Assembly: GCA_017449975.1 (NCBI GenBank)
Contig: JAFSYK010000021.1
Coordinates: 1 to 64,000, forward strand
Source of the DNA: Bacteroidales bacterium
GTDB lineage: Bacteria; Bacteroidota; Bacteroidia; Bacteroidales; P3
DNA length: 64,000 nt
Direction: 5' to 3'
Both the position numbers and the translations under genes were made by a program. Below, piece after piece: positions 36,471 through 47,500 of this stretch. The notes beneath the pieces were generated by a model, which made no database searches, was not told the DNA's origin, and was given only the letters and a program-made list of their open reading frames with translations. Position 1 is the first letter of the stretch, and each line of letters starts with the position of its first letter.

Positions 36471-36784
36471 CCCCCACCCCCGAAACCATCAACGACGCCG
36501 TCGTCAATGTGCTGCGCAACATTTACGACCCCGAGATTCCAGTCAATATCTACGATCTGGGTCTCATCTATAAGATAGATGTTGACGCAGACCTGAATGT
36601 CAAGATACTGATGACCATGACCGCCCCCGACTGCCCCGAGGCGGAATATATGTTCCAAGAGGTGAAACAGATGGTGGGCTACATCGAAGGCATCAAGAGC
36701 GTCGATGTGGAGCTGACATTCGACCCGCCCTGGACCATGGACCGAATCCCCAACGATGTGAAAGTGGAACTGGGATTTATGTAA
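36467..36784 (+). CDS. DUF59/MIP18 family protein (SufT-like)
   Basis: This 105-residue single-domain protein matches the DUF59 family: helix TINDAVVNVLRNIYDPEIPV, then VNIYDLGLIYKIDVDADL, MTMTAPDCPEAEYM (Cys56) and the final FDPPWTMDRIPN. Relatives such as SufT, PaaD and MIP18 take part in Fe-S protein maturation. Following sufE by about 120 bp supports that role. The ATG at 36467 lies inside a CTCAATT array. A TCTAGA array begins at its stop. Confidence 0.85.
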   Translation: MSPTPETINDAVVNVLRNIYDPEIPVNIYDLGLIYKIDVDADLNVKILMTMTAPDCPEAEYMFQEVKQMVGYIEGIKSVDVELTFDPPWTMDRIPNDVKVELGFM

Positions 36785-36856
36785 TCTAGAAAATCTAGCT
36801 ATTCTAGACAATCTAGATAATCTAGATAATCTAGAAATTTTAGAAGCCCTAGAAAA
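36783..36856. repeat. AATCTAGAT nonamer array
   Basis: About eight degenerate 9-bp units around the core TCTAG(A/C) fill the gap between the SufT-like gene and the permease at 36872. A second copy of the family is at 41590-41669. Confidence 0.9.
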
Positions 36857-36871
36857 GAAAAAAACAACAGC

Positions 36872-37984
36872 ATGAGACTCTTCCGCAAAAAGAATGCCAC
36901 CGACCTGGCCAGCGTGTCGCTGAACCGCATGACCTGGCATCGTTTTTGCCGCAACAAGCTGGCGGTAGCCAGCCTGTGGGTCATCGGGCTGCTGGCTGTA
37001 GTGGCGCTGCTGGGGTACCTCATCACCCCCGACCACACGCCGCACTGCAACCAGCAGTATCTGGAGTTGGCAGCACAAAAACCCATGAGCCATGCCACAT
37101 TCCTGCACACCCGGCTGGACGGAGGAGAGCCCGAGCGCCACGGACTGTTTCACCGCATGTGTTTCGGCGAGCCGCTGGCTTACAAGGCGCAACCCATCTA
37201 CCAATACCATTACGAAGGCGACACGCTGGTAGCCGAAACCTTCACCGGATCCACACCCAACGACGGCGAGACACTGCGCTACCACCGCAGCGAAGTGGTA
37301 GAAGTGACCCAGCGCACCTTTGTGTTGGGCACCGACAGCTACGGACGCGACGTGCTGAGTCTCATCCTTATCGGCAGCCGGGTCAGCCTGTCGGTGGGCT
37401 TCATCGCCCTCTTCATTGCCCTGCTCATCGGCATCACGATGGGCGCCCTGGCCGGCTACTTCGGCGGATGGGTCGACAATGTCATCATGTGGCTCATCAA
37501 CGTGGTGTGGTCCATCCCCACTGTACTGCTGGTCATCGCCATCACCTTCGCGCTGGGCAAAGGCTTCTGGCAGGTCTTCGTGGCTGTAGGTCTCACGATG
37601 TGGGTCGACATCGCCCGTGTGGTGCGTGGACAGGTGCTGTCGCTCAAAGAGAAAGAATATGTCGAGGCGGCGCGGGCGCTGGGCTACCGCGCACCCCGCA
37701 TCATCTTCCGTCACATCCTGCCCAACACCGTGGGCGCCATCATCGTTATCGCCGCCTCCAACTTTGCCTCGGCCATCCTGCTCGAAGCCGGACTGAGCTT
37801 CCTGGGCATCGGCGTACAGCCTCCCATGGTGTCGTGGGGCTCGATGGTCAAAGAGAACGCCAGCTACCTGCTGCTCGACAGCGCCTATCTGGCCCTGCTG
37901 CCCGGCGCCGCCATCATGGTTGTGGTACTCGCCTTCATGCTCTTCGGAAACGGCATCCGCGACGCCGTCGATGTGAAGCGATAA
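36872..37984 (+). CDS. DppC/OppC-type ABC transporter permease
   Basis: This 370-residue protein has an N-terminal membrane segment (VASLWVIGLLAVVALLGYLI), a periplasmic insert of about 100 residues (45-145), then the five-segment BPD permease core. The EAA-loop EAARALGYRAPRIIFRHILPN binds the ATPase subunits. The conserved start of the core TFVLGTDSYGRDVLSLILIGSR and end SWGSMVKENASY fit the DppC group for peptides or nickel. No partner permease, ATPases or binding protein are adjacent, which is unusual. Confidence 0.85.
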   Translation: MRLFRKKNATDLASVSLNRMTWHRFCRNKLAVASLWVIGLLAVVALLGYLITPDHTPHCNQQYLELAAQKPMSHATFLHTRLDGGEPERHGLFHRMCFGEPLAYKAQPIYQYHYEGDTLVAETFTGSTPNDGETLRYHRSEVVEVTQRTFVLGTDSYGRDVLSLILIGSRVSLSVGFIALFIALLIGITMGALAGYFGGWVDNVIMWLINVVWSIPTVLLVIAITFALGKGFWQVFVAVGLTMWVDIARVVRGQVLSLKEKEYVEAARALGYRAPRIIFRHILPNTVGAIIVIAASNFASAILLEAGLSFLGIGVQPPMVSWGSMVKENASYLLLDSAYLALLPGAAIMVVVLAFMLFGNGIRDAVDVKR

Positions 37985-38058
37985 GGAACCGTTTTGGTTT
38001 TTAACACTTTCTAACATTAAATGTTAAAAAAAAACATATCCATACCATTTATTTTTTG

Positions 38059-38066
38059 TACTTTTG
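38059..38066 (+). promoter_or_regulatory. -7 box TACTTTTG for lipoprotein gene
   Basis: It matches TAnnTTTG, 62 bp upstream of the ATG at 38129, in an AT-rich leader. A TAACATTAAATGTTA palindrome lies at 38022-38036. Confidence 0.5.
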
Positions 38067-38128
38067 CCGAATAGAAAAAATATACGAATACAATTATTTA
38101 TTTATTAACCCATTTAATAATCAACAAC

Positions 38129-38683
38129 ATGAAAAAAACTATCAAATTTTTCGCACTGATGGCTGTTGCCGGTGCCATGGTTTTCACTGGTTGCAAGAAA
38201 GACGACGAAGAGAACGCTGAGGCCGTTAACGCCGAGACCCTGCAGATTACCTTTGATGGTCGTGTGGTTCCCATGGGCTGGTTTGACGCCACTTTCGATG
38301 GTGAGTACGCTCAGATTGAAGCTGCTGCCGCTCACATGAGCAAAGGTAGCCTCGAGAACTTCACCCTGCCCTATGCCCAGGTTCAGTTCACCCAGCAGGA
38401 TATCTTCAACGCATACTACAGCGAGCACGCCAACCGTATCTATGACAACGTCTGCGAGTGGGCTTACGATGAGGATCTTCCCCAGAGCTTCCAGCTGAAC
38501 GGCTTCGATGCCACCACTCTCACCCTAGAGAGCGCTATCGCCTCGATGACCATGTATGACTACTATGCTTATATGAACGACGAGGCTGATGTTGACGAAA
38601 AAGTTATGACCGCTACCGCCACCAACATCACGCTGACTCGCACCAATGGCAAGAAAGTCAGAAACTACAGCTTCAACGACTAA
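38129..38683 (+). CDS. Small lipoprotein, unknown function (paralogue of 43381 gene)
   Basis: This 184-residue protein has a lipoprotein signal with lipobox MVFTGC and an acidic linker KKDDEENAE. The mature domain begins TLQITFDGRVVPM and ends with a strand TNITLTRTNGKKVRNYSFND. The gene at 43381-43962 has the same layout (AVIDGRVITIYS near the start and LRNGKAVSFHI near the end), so I take them as distant paralogues. I do not recognise a named family. It has its own -7 box and is followed by another small lipoprotein. Confidence 0.75.
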   Translation: MKKTIKFFALMAVAGAMVFTGCKKDDEENAEAVNAETLQITFDGRVVPMGWFDATFDGEYAQIEAAAAHMSKGSLENFTLPYAQVQFTQQDIFNAYYSEHANRIYDNVCEWAYDEDLPQSFQLNGFDATTLTLESAIASMTMYDYYAYMNDEADVDEKVMTATATNITLTRTNGKKVRNYSFND

Positions 38684-38722
38684 TCAACTGATTCTGTAAA
38701 ATAATCAAAGAATAATAATACA

Positions 38723-39082
38723 ATGAAGAAGAATTTTAAACTGTTGGCCCTCGCCATTTTGGCTTGCGCCACCATCTATGCTTGCAAGAACAACACCACC
38801 GAGGCCGAGGCTGACACCGTGGTTATGACCGAGATCGAGGAAGAAGCTCTGTGCGAAGGCCCCGCTGACGAGGTTGCCGAAGTGACGACCGAAGAGGCCG
38901 CCGTCAAAGAGACCGTGAAGAAAGAGGCCACCAAGGCTGCCAACAAAGTTGTGAAGGCTGCTGCCGAGACCGCTACCGAGGTTGCCACCGAGGCTGTCAA
39001 AGAGGAAGCCAAGGTTATCACCAACACCACCTCCGAAGAGAAAGAGGCTCTGAAAGCCAAAACTTCCAGAAGAAAAAAATAA
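38723..39082 (+). CDS. Small acidic/alanine-rich lipoprotein
   Basis: This 119-residue protein has a signal peptide with lipobox TIYAC and a mature part that is almost entirely A, E, K, T and V, with heptad-like repeats (KETVKKEATKAANKVVKAAA) that would form a long helix or coiled coil. The end is basic (KAKTSRRKK). It lacks any catalytic motif and may be a structural or periplasmic spacer protein. A strong terminator follows at 39102. Confidence 0.7.
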   Translation: MKKNFKLLALAILACATIYACKNNTTEAEADTVVMTEIEEEALCEGPADEVAEVTTEEAAVKETVKKEATKAANKVVKAAAETATEVATEAVKEEAKVITNTTSEEKEALKAKTSRRKK

Positions 39083-39101
39083 TCACTCTTCACAGGTAAA
39101 T

Positions 39102-39130
39102 AAAAAAGAGTGCCGCGTGGCACTCTTTTT
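39102..39130 (+). terminator. Terminator after small lipoprotein
   Basis: AAAAAAGAGTGCC, loop GCGT, GGCACTCTTTTTT: a perfect hairpin with a T-run, 20 bp after the stop at 39082. Confidence 0.9.
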
Positions 39131-39154
39131 TATTTGCTAAAGAAACCATTGGAT

Positions 39155-39601
39155 ATGAAAAGACTGCACATCGTCGCAATCGCTTTTCTCTCACTGACCG
39201 CAGCTACCTGCGGCGGAGAGAAGACACTGGTCAAAGATGCGGCCTACGGCTATCTGGACGCCATGGGAAACTACCGGATATCCGACGCCCGGCAATTCGC
39301 TACACCCCAGACGCAAAAGGCAACGCTCGACTACATCGAGAAGGACATCCTGCCTTATGTCAATCCCGCTGATATCCAGCAAAATACCCCTGCCAAGATC
39401 ACCATCAAAAAGATCCGTATGGTCAACGACACCACTGCCCAAGCCTACTATCGCAAGGTGACGCCCATCAAGGTACAGAACGACTCCGTCATGCTGGTCA
39501 AACGCCATGGCGAATGGAAAGTCAACCTGATTGTTCAACGCAGCCGCACCCTCGACGCCATGTCGAGAATGGGGGGTGCCGACAAAGAAAAAAAGAACTA
39601 A
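39155..39601 (+). CDS. Small lipoprotein, DUF4878-like
   Basis: This protein of 148 residues has its start at the ATG at 39155 (MKRLHIVAIAFL), since upstream in-frame codons run through a terminator. Lipobox LTAATC. The mature part has a helix and sheet pattern (KDAAYGYLDAMGNYRISDARQF, then KIRMVNDTTAQAYYRK and LVKRHGEWKVNLIVQ) reminiscent of DUF4878 or lumazine-binding-like folds, in which small beta-alpha proteins bind or turn over unknown substrates. Family assignment is tentative. A strong terminator follows. Confidence 0.7.
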   Translation: MKRLHIVAIAFLSLTAATCGGEKTLVKDAAYGYLDAMGNYRISDARQFATPQTQKATLDYIEKDILPYVNPADIQQNTPAKITIKKIRMVNDTTAQAYYRKVTPIKVQNDSVMLVKRHGEWKVNLIVQRSRTLDAMSRMGGADKEKKN

Positions 39602-39617
39602 CCAACTCCCGTAACCC

Positions 39618-39655
39618 ACAGAGGCCGTTTTGATTGTAATCAAAACGGCCTCTGT
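39618..39655 (+). terminator. Terminator before recJ
   Basis: A 17-bp stem beginning ACAGAGGCCGTTTTGAT with loop TGTA and a perfect return strand ending ACGGCCTCTGT, then a short AT-rich tail. It separates the lipoprotein from recJ. Confidence 0.8.
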
Positions 39656-39700
39656 TATTATTTCCCGCCATTTACACTTTTCTGATTAGCAAAAAAAATG

Positions 39701-39708
39701 TATATTTG
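39701..39708 (+). promoter_or_regulatory. -7 box TATATTTG for recJ
   Basis: An exact TAnnTTTG match, only 13 bp upstream of the recJ ATG at 39722, so the leader is very short. Confidence 0.5.
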
Positions 39709-39721
39709 CAATCAGTAAAAA

Positions 39722-41590
39722 ATGAAACAGAAACGTTGGTTAATCAGAAAAGATTATGATGTAGAAGTTGTTGAGAACCTTGCTGAGAAATTGAGTGTCG
39801 ACCCCGTCATCGCCACCCTTCTGGTGGAACGCGGCATTACAACATTCGAGGAAGCGCGCCGCTTCTTCCGCCCCAGTTTGGAGCAACTTCATGATCCATT
39901 CTTGATGCATGATATGCATCAAGCCATTGAACGTATTGATCAGGCTTTGATACACCATGAGCGCATCATGGTGTATGGCGACTACGACGTGGACGGCACC
40001 TCGGCCGTGGCACTGCTCTTCTCGTTCCTGCAGAAACTGAGTGGCAACCTGGACTTCTATATCCCCGACCGCGAGGCCGAAGGATACGGCATCTCGTTCC
40101 GTGGCATCGACTACGCCTACGAGACCGGTGTCAAGCTCATCATCGCCCTCGACTGCGGCATCAAAGCGGTGGAACAGGTGGCCTACGCCTCGGAGCGAGG
40201 CATCGATTTCATCATCGGTGACCACCACCTGCCCGGAGAGACACTGCCACAGGCCGTGGCCGTGCTCGACCCCAAGCGCGAAGACTGCGCCTACCCCTAC
40301 AAGGAACTGTCGGGCTGCGGCATCAGTTTCAAGATTGTGGAGGCCTACATCGAGCATCGGCTCGGCGTGCGCGCCTGCGACAATCCCGAGCAACTGGACG
40401 AAGAGCAGCGCAACATCCGCGAGAAGATAATGCTGGAGCTGCTGAGCTACCTCGACCTGGTGGCCGTCAGTATCGCCTCGGACATTGTGCCCATCACCGA
40501 CGAGAATCGCGTGCTGGCCACCTTCGGTCTCAAAGTCATCAACACCCACCCACGTCCCGGCATCGAGGCCATCCTGCGCTACGGACACATCGCCCCGCGA
40601 CGTAACAACCGTGGCGAAGGCGAGCCGCCAGTGGCAACAACAGCGGCGACCAACCCCAGCGCCACCTACTTTGAGAAAGAGCTCACCATCGCCGACCTCG
40701 TCTTCCTGGTAGGTCCTCGCATCAATGCAGCGGGACGCATCCACTCGGCTTTCGACTCGGTGCGACTGCTATTGTGCGACAACAAAGCCAAAGCCGCCGA
40801 ACTGGCCGAGGATATCAACAACTATAACATGGAGCGCAAGGGGCTCGACTCCGCCGCCACCGAAGAGGCCAAACGACGCATCGAGACCGACGCCGTCATG
40901 CTGTCGCGCAAGAGCATCGTGCTCTTCGACGAGGAATGGCACAAAGGCGTGGTGGGCATCGTGGCCTCGCGACTGGTGGAAGCCTACTACAAGCCCACCA
41001 TTATCTTCACCCGTTCGACCGACGACATGATTGTGGGCTCGGCCCGTTCCATCAAGGAGTTCGACATCCACACCGCCCTCGAGCAGTGTGCCGACCTGCT
41101 GGAGCACTTCGGCGGACACCGCTGTGCCGCCGGTGTGTCGCTCAGACCCGAAAATCTGGACACCTTCATCCAACGCTTCGAAGCGGTGGTATCGGAGTCC
41201 CTCCGCGAAGAGGAAATGGTTCCCGAAGTGGAAGTGGATGCCGAAATCAGCTTTGCGGAGAACTTGACACCGAAATTCCTGCGCATCCTCAAACAGTTTG
41301 CCCCCTTCGGACCGGAGAACAACGTGCCCGTCTTCCTGTCGCACCACATGGTCGACACCGGCCACGCCCGCATTGTGGGCAGCCGTCACTTGAAGTTCAA
41401 CGCCATTCCACTCGACGCACGTTCCAAGCCCTACCCCGCCATCGCTTTCCAGATGGCCGACTGCTACGAGAAGATGCGCCAGGGACAGTCGTTCGACCTC
41501 TGCTATCAACTGGAGGAGAACTACTGGAACGGCAAGACGGAGATACAGCTCAACGTCAAAGACATCAAGTTCGAGGAAGAGGAATATTAA
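39722..41590 (+). CDS. recJ: Single-stranded-DNA exonuclease RecJ
   Basis: This 622-residue DHH-family 5'-3' exonuclease works in recombination and mismatch repair. The metal site motif GDYDVDGTSA is at 86-95 (Asp87, Asp89, Asp91). Further motifs are IIALDCGIKA, IIGDHHLPGE, the C-terminal GGHRCAAG and the OB-fold strand NVPVFLSHHMV. Length and order fit the family. A less conserved stretch (RRNNRGEGEPPVATTAATN, about residues 295-315) sits between the DHH and DHHA1 parts. A TCTAGA array begins at its stop codon. Confidence 0.95.
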   Translation: MKQKRWLIRKDYDVEVVENLAEKLSVDPVIATLLVERGITTFEEARRFFRPSLEQLHDPFLMHDMHQAIERIDQALIHHERIMVYGDYDVDGTSAVALLFSFLQKLSGNLDFYIPDREAEGYGISFRGIDYAYETGVKLIIALDCGIKAVEQVAYASERGIDFIIGDHHLPGETLPQAVAVLDPKREDCAYPYKELSGCGISFKIVEAYIEHRLGVRACDNPEQLDEEQRNIREKIMLELLSYLDLVAVSIASDIVPITDENRVLATFGLKVINTHPRPGIEAILRYGHIAPRRNNRGEGEPPVATTAATNPSATYFEKELTIADLVFLVGPRINAAGRIHSAFDSVRLLLCDNKAKAAELAEDINNYNMERKGLDSAATEEAKRRIETDAVMLSRKSIVLFDEEWHKGVVGIVASRLVEAYYKPTIIFTRSTDDMIVGSARSIKEFDIHTALEQCADLLEHFGGHRCAAGVSLRPENLDTFIQRFEAVVSESLREEEMVPEVEVDAEISFAENLTPKFLRILKQFAPFGPENNVPVFLSHHMVDTGHARIVGSRHLKFNAIPLDARSKPYPAIAFQMADCYEKMRQGQSFDLCYQLEENYWNGKTEIQLNVKDIKFEEEEY

Positions 41591-41669
41591 ATCTAGAGCA
41601 TCTAGATAGTCTAGAAGTTCTAGAAATTCTAGATAATCTAGAAAATCTAGAAAATCTAGCCCATCCAGA
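41590..41669. repeat. Second AATCTAGAT array, between recJ and ettA
   Basis: About nine degenerate 9-bp units around TCTAGA fill the gap between recJ and ettA. Same family as 36783-36856, 4.8 kb away. Confidence 0.9.
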
Positions 41670-41683
41670 AAAAACCAAAATCT

Positions 41684-43354
<1,671 letters not shown>

Positions 43355-43380
43355 ATACTAACCATAAAACAAAAACAACC

Positions 43381-43962
43381 ATGAAAAAGATTATGATGTT
43401 TGTGGCCGTCGCCACAATGATATTTGCCGCTGCCTGCAACAAGGATGACGACAACAAGGACAACGGGAACAGTGGCGCCATCATCGAGGCAGCTCCCAAC
43501 ACCGCCGTCATCGACGGTCGTGTCATTACCATCTACAGCCACTACGACATTGACCAGAACGGTCGTGGCTACGCCGATGCCGAATGTTTGGAACAGATTG
43601 ACGGCGTCACCCTGCTTTCCATCCGCGCTGACGTTGAAGAGAACAGCCTGAACCGCACGTTCGACCTCACCCATTACTATAACGATGCCGACTATGCCTT
43701 TGGATTCAGTTTCGGTGGTGACAACCAAACCAGTACGCTCTACTATTCTCAAGACAACCACACAGAAGGCGTACCGCACTACTATGGTGTCATCGATGGT
43801 GAAAATTACGATGAAGGCGCTTTCCAGAGCGGAACGCTGACTATCACTCGCACCGATGATATCTTCGACTACCTGCTCACCGGAAAACTGAGAAACGGCA
43901 AGGCCGTCAGTTTTCACATCACCGTCCCCGCCGACGAGTGGGAATACCTGGATCGGAAATAA
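43381..43962 (+). CDS. Small lipoprotein, paralogue of 38129 gene
   Basis: This 193-residue protein has lipobox IFAAAC with an Asp/Asn-rich linker (NKDDDNKDNGN). The domain layout parallels the lipoprotein at 38129-38683 (VIDGRVITIYSHYDI near the start, RNGKAVSFHITVP near the end). I do not recognise a named family. The spacing of 26 bp after ettA and the lack of a clear -7 box suggest cotranscription with it. The gene stops 3 bp before the left end of a MITE. Confidence 0.72.
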   Translation: MKKIMMFVAVATMIFAAACNKDDDNKDNGNSGAIIEAAPNTAVIDGRVITIYSHYDIDQNGRGYADAECLEQIDGVTLLSIRADVEENSLNRTFDLTHYYNDADYAFGFSFGGDNQTSTLYYSQDNHTEGVPHYYGVIDGENYDEGAFQSGTLTITRTDDIFDYLLTGKLRNGKAVSFHITVPADEWEYLDRK

Positions 43963-43965
43963 TGA

Positions 43966-44127
43966 GAAGCTGTTTAAGTTTGATTGATGAGTTTTATTAT
44001 GGACATGGGCGAGCAGATTTTTTGCCTTTCCGATGGAACAATGGGATTCCATTGTGACTGAGGAAAGATGAAAAAGATGCCGTTCATGTACTTTAAGAAA
44101 AACATTGAATTAAATTTAAACAGCTTC
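43966..44127. mobile_element. 162-bp MITE with terminal inverted repeats and TGA target duplication
   Basis: The left end GAAGCTGTTTAAGTTTGATT and the reverse complement of the right end GAAGCTGTTTAAATTTAATT match at 18 of 20 positions (12 of 12 outermost). Flanking TGA is found on both sides (43963-43965 and 44128-44130), a 3-bp target duplication of the TNA type known for the IS1031 group of IS5. Inside is a palindrome with a CAATGG/CCATTG stem and an outer CTTTCC/GGAAAG pair. There is no room for a transposase, so it must be moved in trans by a related IS that is not in the window. Confidence 0.8.
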
Positions 44128-44145
44128 TGAGTCCCTTTTCCCCGC

Positions 44146-44526
44146 ATGCGCGCCTTTCTATTGCTCGGCCTCTCGCTGCTGTGCGCCATCACACTATGGG
44201 CACAGCAGCCGCTGTTGACACACAGTGCCGACGGTAAACTGCAGCAGTCGCAGCACGACATATATGACAGCCACGACCGGCTGGCGGTGCGCATCGTCTA
44301 CACCTATGATGACAGCACGGGAGCGGTGGAGAGCCGTAGCCTGACAGGCTACGACCGTCAAGGTCGCATCCAGCGGGTGGAGGTATACAGCGCCGACGAA
44401 CGGCTGCTCTTCACCGACACCTACCACTATCGTCGCAACGGAACGCTACGCAAGCGCGTGCAGTGCAGCTACGACGAAAACGGACAACTCATCGACAAGC
44501 AAACCATCAAACCCTCCACCCATTAA
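44146..44526 (+). CDS. Small secreted protein with RHS/YD-like beta-hairpin pattern
   Basis: This 126-residue protein has a signal peptide (MRAFLLLGLSLLCAITLWAQ) and a short mature part with YDSHDRLAVRIVYTYDDSTG and GYDRQGRIQRVEVY, resembling the YD-type repeats of Rhs proteins or YP-rich antitoxin-like modules. It is too short for a full Rhs core. The C-terminus (KQTIKPSTH) runs into a CCATCAAAC repeat array. Function unknown. Confidence 0.6.
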   Translation: MRAFLLLGLSLLCAITLWAQQPLLTHSADGKLQQSQHDIYDSHDRLAVRIVYTYDDSTGAVESRSLTGYDRQGRIQRVEVYSADERLLFTDTYHYRRNGTLRKRVQCSYDENGQLIDKQTIKPSTH

Positions 44527-44548
44527 ACCCTCAAACCATCCAACCTCC
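44499..44548. repeat. AAACCATCA/AAACCCTCC array at the 3' end of 44146 gene
   Basis: Degenerate units (AAACCATC, AAACCCTCC, ACCCATT, AAACCCTC, AAACCATCC) span the stop codon of the small secreted gene and end at the dnaE ATG. Confidence 0.75.
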
Positions 44549-47500
44549 ATGGCCACCTTTACACACCTCCACGTACACTCGCACTATTCCATCCTCGATG
44601 GCATGTCGAAGGTTCCCGACCTTATCCGCAAGTGCAAACGTGACGGTATGTATGCCATGGCGCTGACCGACCACGGCAACATGTTCGGCATCAAGGACCT
44701 GGTGGACACCGTGGATGGAGAGAATGGCAAGGTGAAAGACCAGATAAAAGCAGCGAAGGCGAAAATCGGGGAGTTGGAGGCACAGATCAAAGAGCTGGAA
44801 ACGCAAATTTCGGAGGAAGAGCAAAAGACCGACGCCGACCAACTGGCAACACTCAACGGGCAACTCAAAGAACTCAACACACAACTTGCAGATTCCAACT
44901 CTCAACTCTCAATTCTCAATTCTCAATTCTTCAAGCCCATCATCGGCATCGAGGCCTACTGTGCCCGTCGCTCGCTCTACGACAAAGACAAGACCGTCAA
45001 GGAGACCAATCCCGAGACGGGACGCGAGCGCATCACAGACCGCAGCGGCTACCACCTCATCCTGCTGGCCAAAAACAAGCAAGGCTACCGCAACCTCTGC
45101 AAGCTGAGTTCCATCGCCTATATCGACGGCTTCTACGACCGTCCCCGTATTGATCACAACGTGCTGGAGCAGTATCACGAAGGCATTATCTGCTGTTCCG
45201 CCTGCTTGGGCGGCGAGATACCGCAGCTCATCATGCGCAACCAACACGAGAAGGCGGAAGAGAGCGTGCTGTGGTTCAAGAGGGTGTTTGGCGACGACTA
45301 CTACCTGGAGCTGCAACGTCATCCCACCGACAAGCCCGGCGGCGACACAAACGTCTACAAGCGGCAACAGCTGGTGAACCCGTTCCTCATCGAACTGGCC
45401 CGCAAGCACAACATCAAGCTGATTGCCACCAACGACGTGCACTTTGTCGAGGAGGAGCATGGCATCGCCCACGACCACCTTATCTGCATCAGCACGCAGA
45501 CCAACTACAACGACCCCGACCGAATGCACTACACGCAGCAGGAGTGGCTGAAGAGTCCCGCTGAGATGGAGGCGCTCTTCGAAGACCTGCCCGAAGCGTT
45601 GGCCAACACGCAGGAGATTGTCGACAAGGTGGAGGTCTACAGCATCAACAGCGACCCCATCATGCCGGTCTTCCCCATTCCCGACGACTTCGGCAGCGAG
45701 GCGGAATACCGCAGCCGCATCACCGAGCAGGAGCTCTTCGACGAGTTCACACGCAACGAGAAAGGCGAGGTGGTGCTCAGCGAAGAGAAAGCCAACGACA
45801 AAATCAAGAAACTCGGCGGCTACGACAAACTGTACCGCATCAAGTTTGAGGCCGACTACTTGGAACAGCTGGTGTGGGCGGGCGCCCGAAAAAGGTATCT
45901 CTCCGACAGGCCGGAGCTGACAGGCTCGGCCGACATACAAGCCGCCCTGTCCGAGGAAATCCGCGAGCGCATCCGTTTCGAGCTGCACACCATCAAGACG
46001 ATGGGATTCCCCGGATACTTCCTCATCGTGCAGGACTATATCCGCGCTGCCCGCGAAGAGCTGGATGTCAGCGTGGGCCCCGGCCGTGGCTCTGCAGCCG
46101 GAAGCGTGGTAGCCTACTGCCTGTGGATCACCGATGTCGACCCACTGAAATACGACCTGCTGTTTGAACGTTTCCTCAATCCCGACCGCATCTCGCTGCC
46201 CGATATCGACGTCGACTTCGACGACGCCGGTCGCGGCAAGGTGCTGGACTGGATTTCCAACAAATATGGCCACGAGAAGGTGGCGCACATCATCACCTAT
46301 GGCACCATGGCCACCCGTGCCGCCCTCGCCGACGTGGGACGCGTGGAACAGATACCGCTCAGCACGGTCAACATGCTGAAGAGCTACATCCCCGACCGCG
46401 GATTTCCCGAGGGGATGAAGGACGAGCACGGAAAACCGTTTGAAAAGTTGCCCAAAGTCAACCTGTCCAACTGCTACAAGTATGTGCCCGAGCTGAAGAA
46501 AATCATGCAGAGCCAGGACCCCAAAGACAAGCAGTTGCAGCCCATGCTGCTCTATGCCGAAGAGCTGGAGGACACCAACAGACAGATTGGCATCCACGCC
46601 TGCGGCGTCATCATCGGTGCCGACGACCTGACACGCTTCGCCCCCATGTGCACCATCTACGACAAGGAGTCGAAGCACGACGAGCTGGTGACGCAATACG
46701 ACGGTCATGTGGTGGAGACGGTGGGACTTATCAAGATGGACTTCCTCGGACTGAAGAACCTCTCCATCATCAAAGATGCGTTGCGCAGCATCGAACGGCG
46801 CACGGGCGAGAAGATAGACATCGACCACATCCCCATCGACGACAAAGAGACCTACGAACTCTTCAGCCGCGGCGAGACCATCGGCACCTTCCAGTTTGAG
46901 TCGCCCGGAATGCGGAAGCACCTGCGCGAACTGCAACCCACCGTTTTCGAGGACCTCATCGCTATGAATGCCCTCTATCGCCCGGGTCCTATGGACTATA
47001 TCCCCGACTTCATCGACCGCAAGCAGGGACGCAAGCCCATCGAGTATGACATCCCCATCATGGAGACCTACCTCAAGGAGACCTACGGCATCACCGTCTA
47101 CCAAGAGCAGGTCATGCTCCTGTCTCGCCTGCTGGCCGGATTCACGCGCGGACAGAGCGATACGCTGCGAAAGGCCATGGGCAAGAAGCAGATAAGCAAA
47201 ATGAACGAGCTAGAGGTGCTCTTCTACGAAGGCGGCGAGAAAAACGGCCATCCGAAAGATAAACTGCACAAAATATGGGAGGACTGGAAGAAATTCGCCT
47301 CCTATGCCTTCAACAAGTCGCACGCCACCTGCTACTCGTGGGTGGCCTACCAGACGGCCTACCTCAAAGCCCACTACCCTGCCGACTATATGGCGGCCAC
47401 GCTCACCAGCGGCCAGACCGACATCAAGCGTGTAGCCGAACTGATGGAGGAGTGCCGCCGCATGGGATTGAATATCATGCCGCCCTCCGTCAACCAGTCG

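Noticed and set aside
36410-38017. A 535-codon minus-strand frame over the SufT-like and DppC-like genes
   Set aside because: Both plus-strand genes match families over full length; the minus frame is a high-GC shadow.
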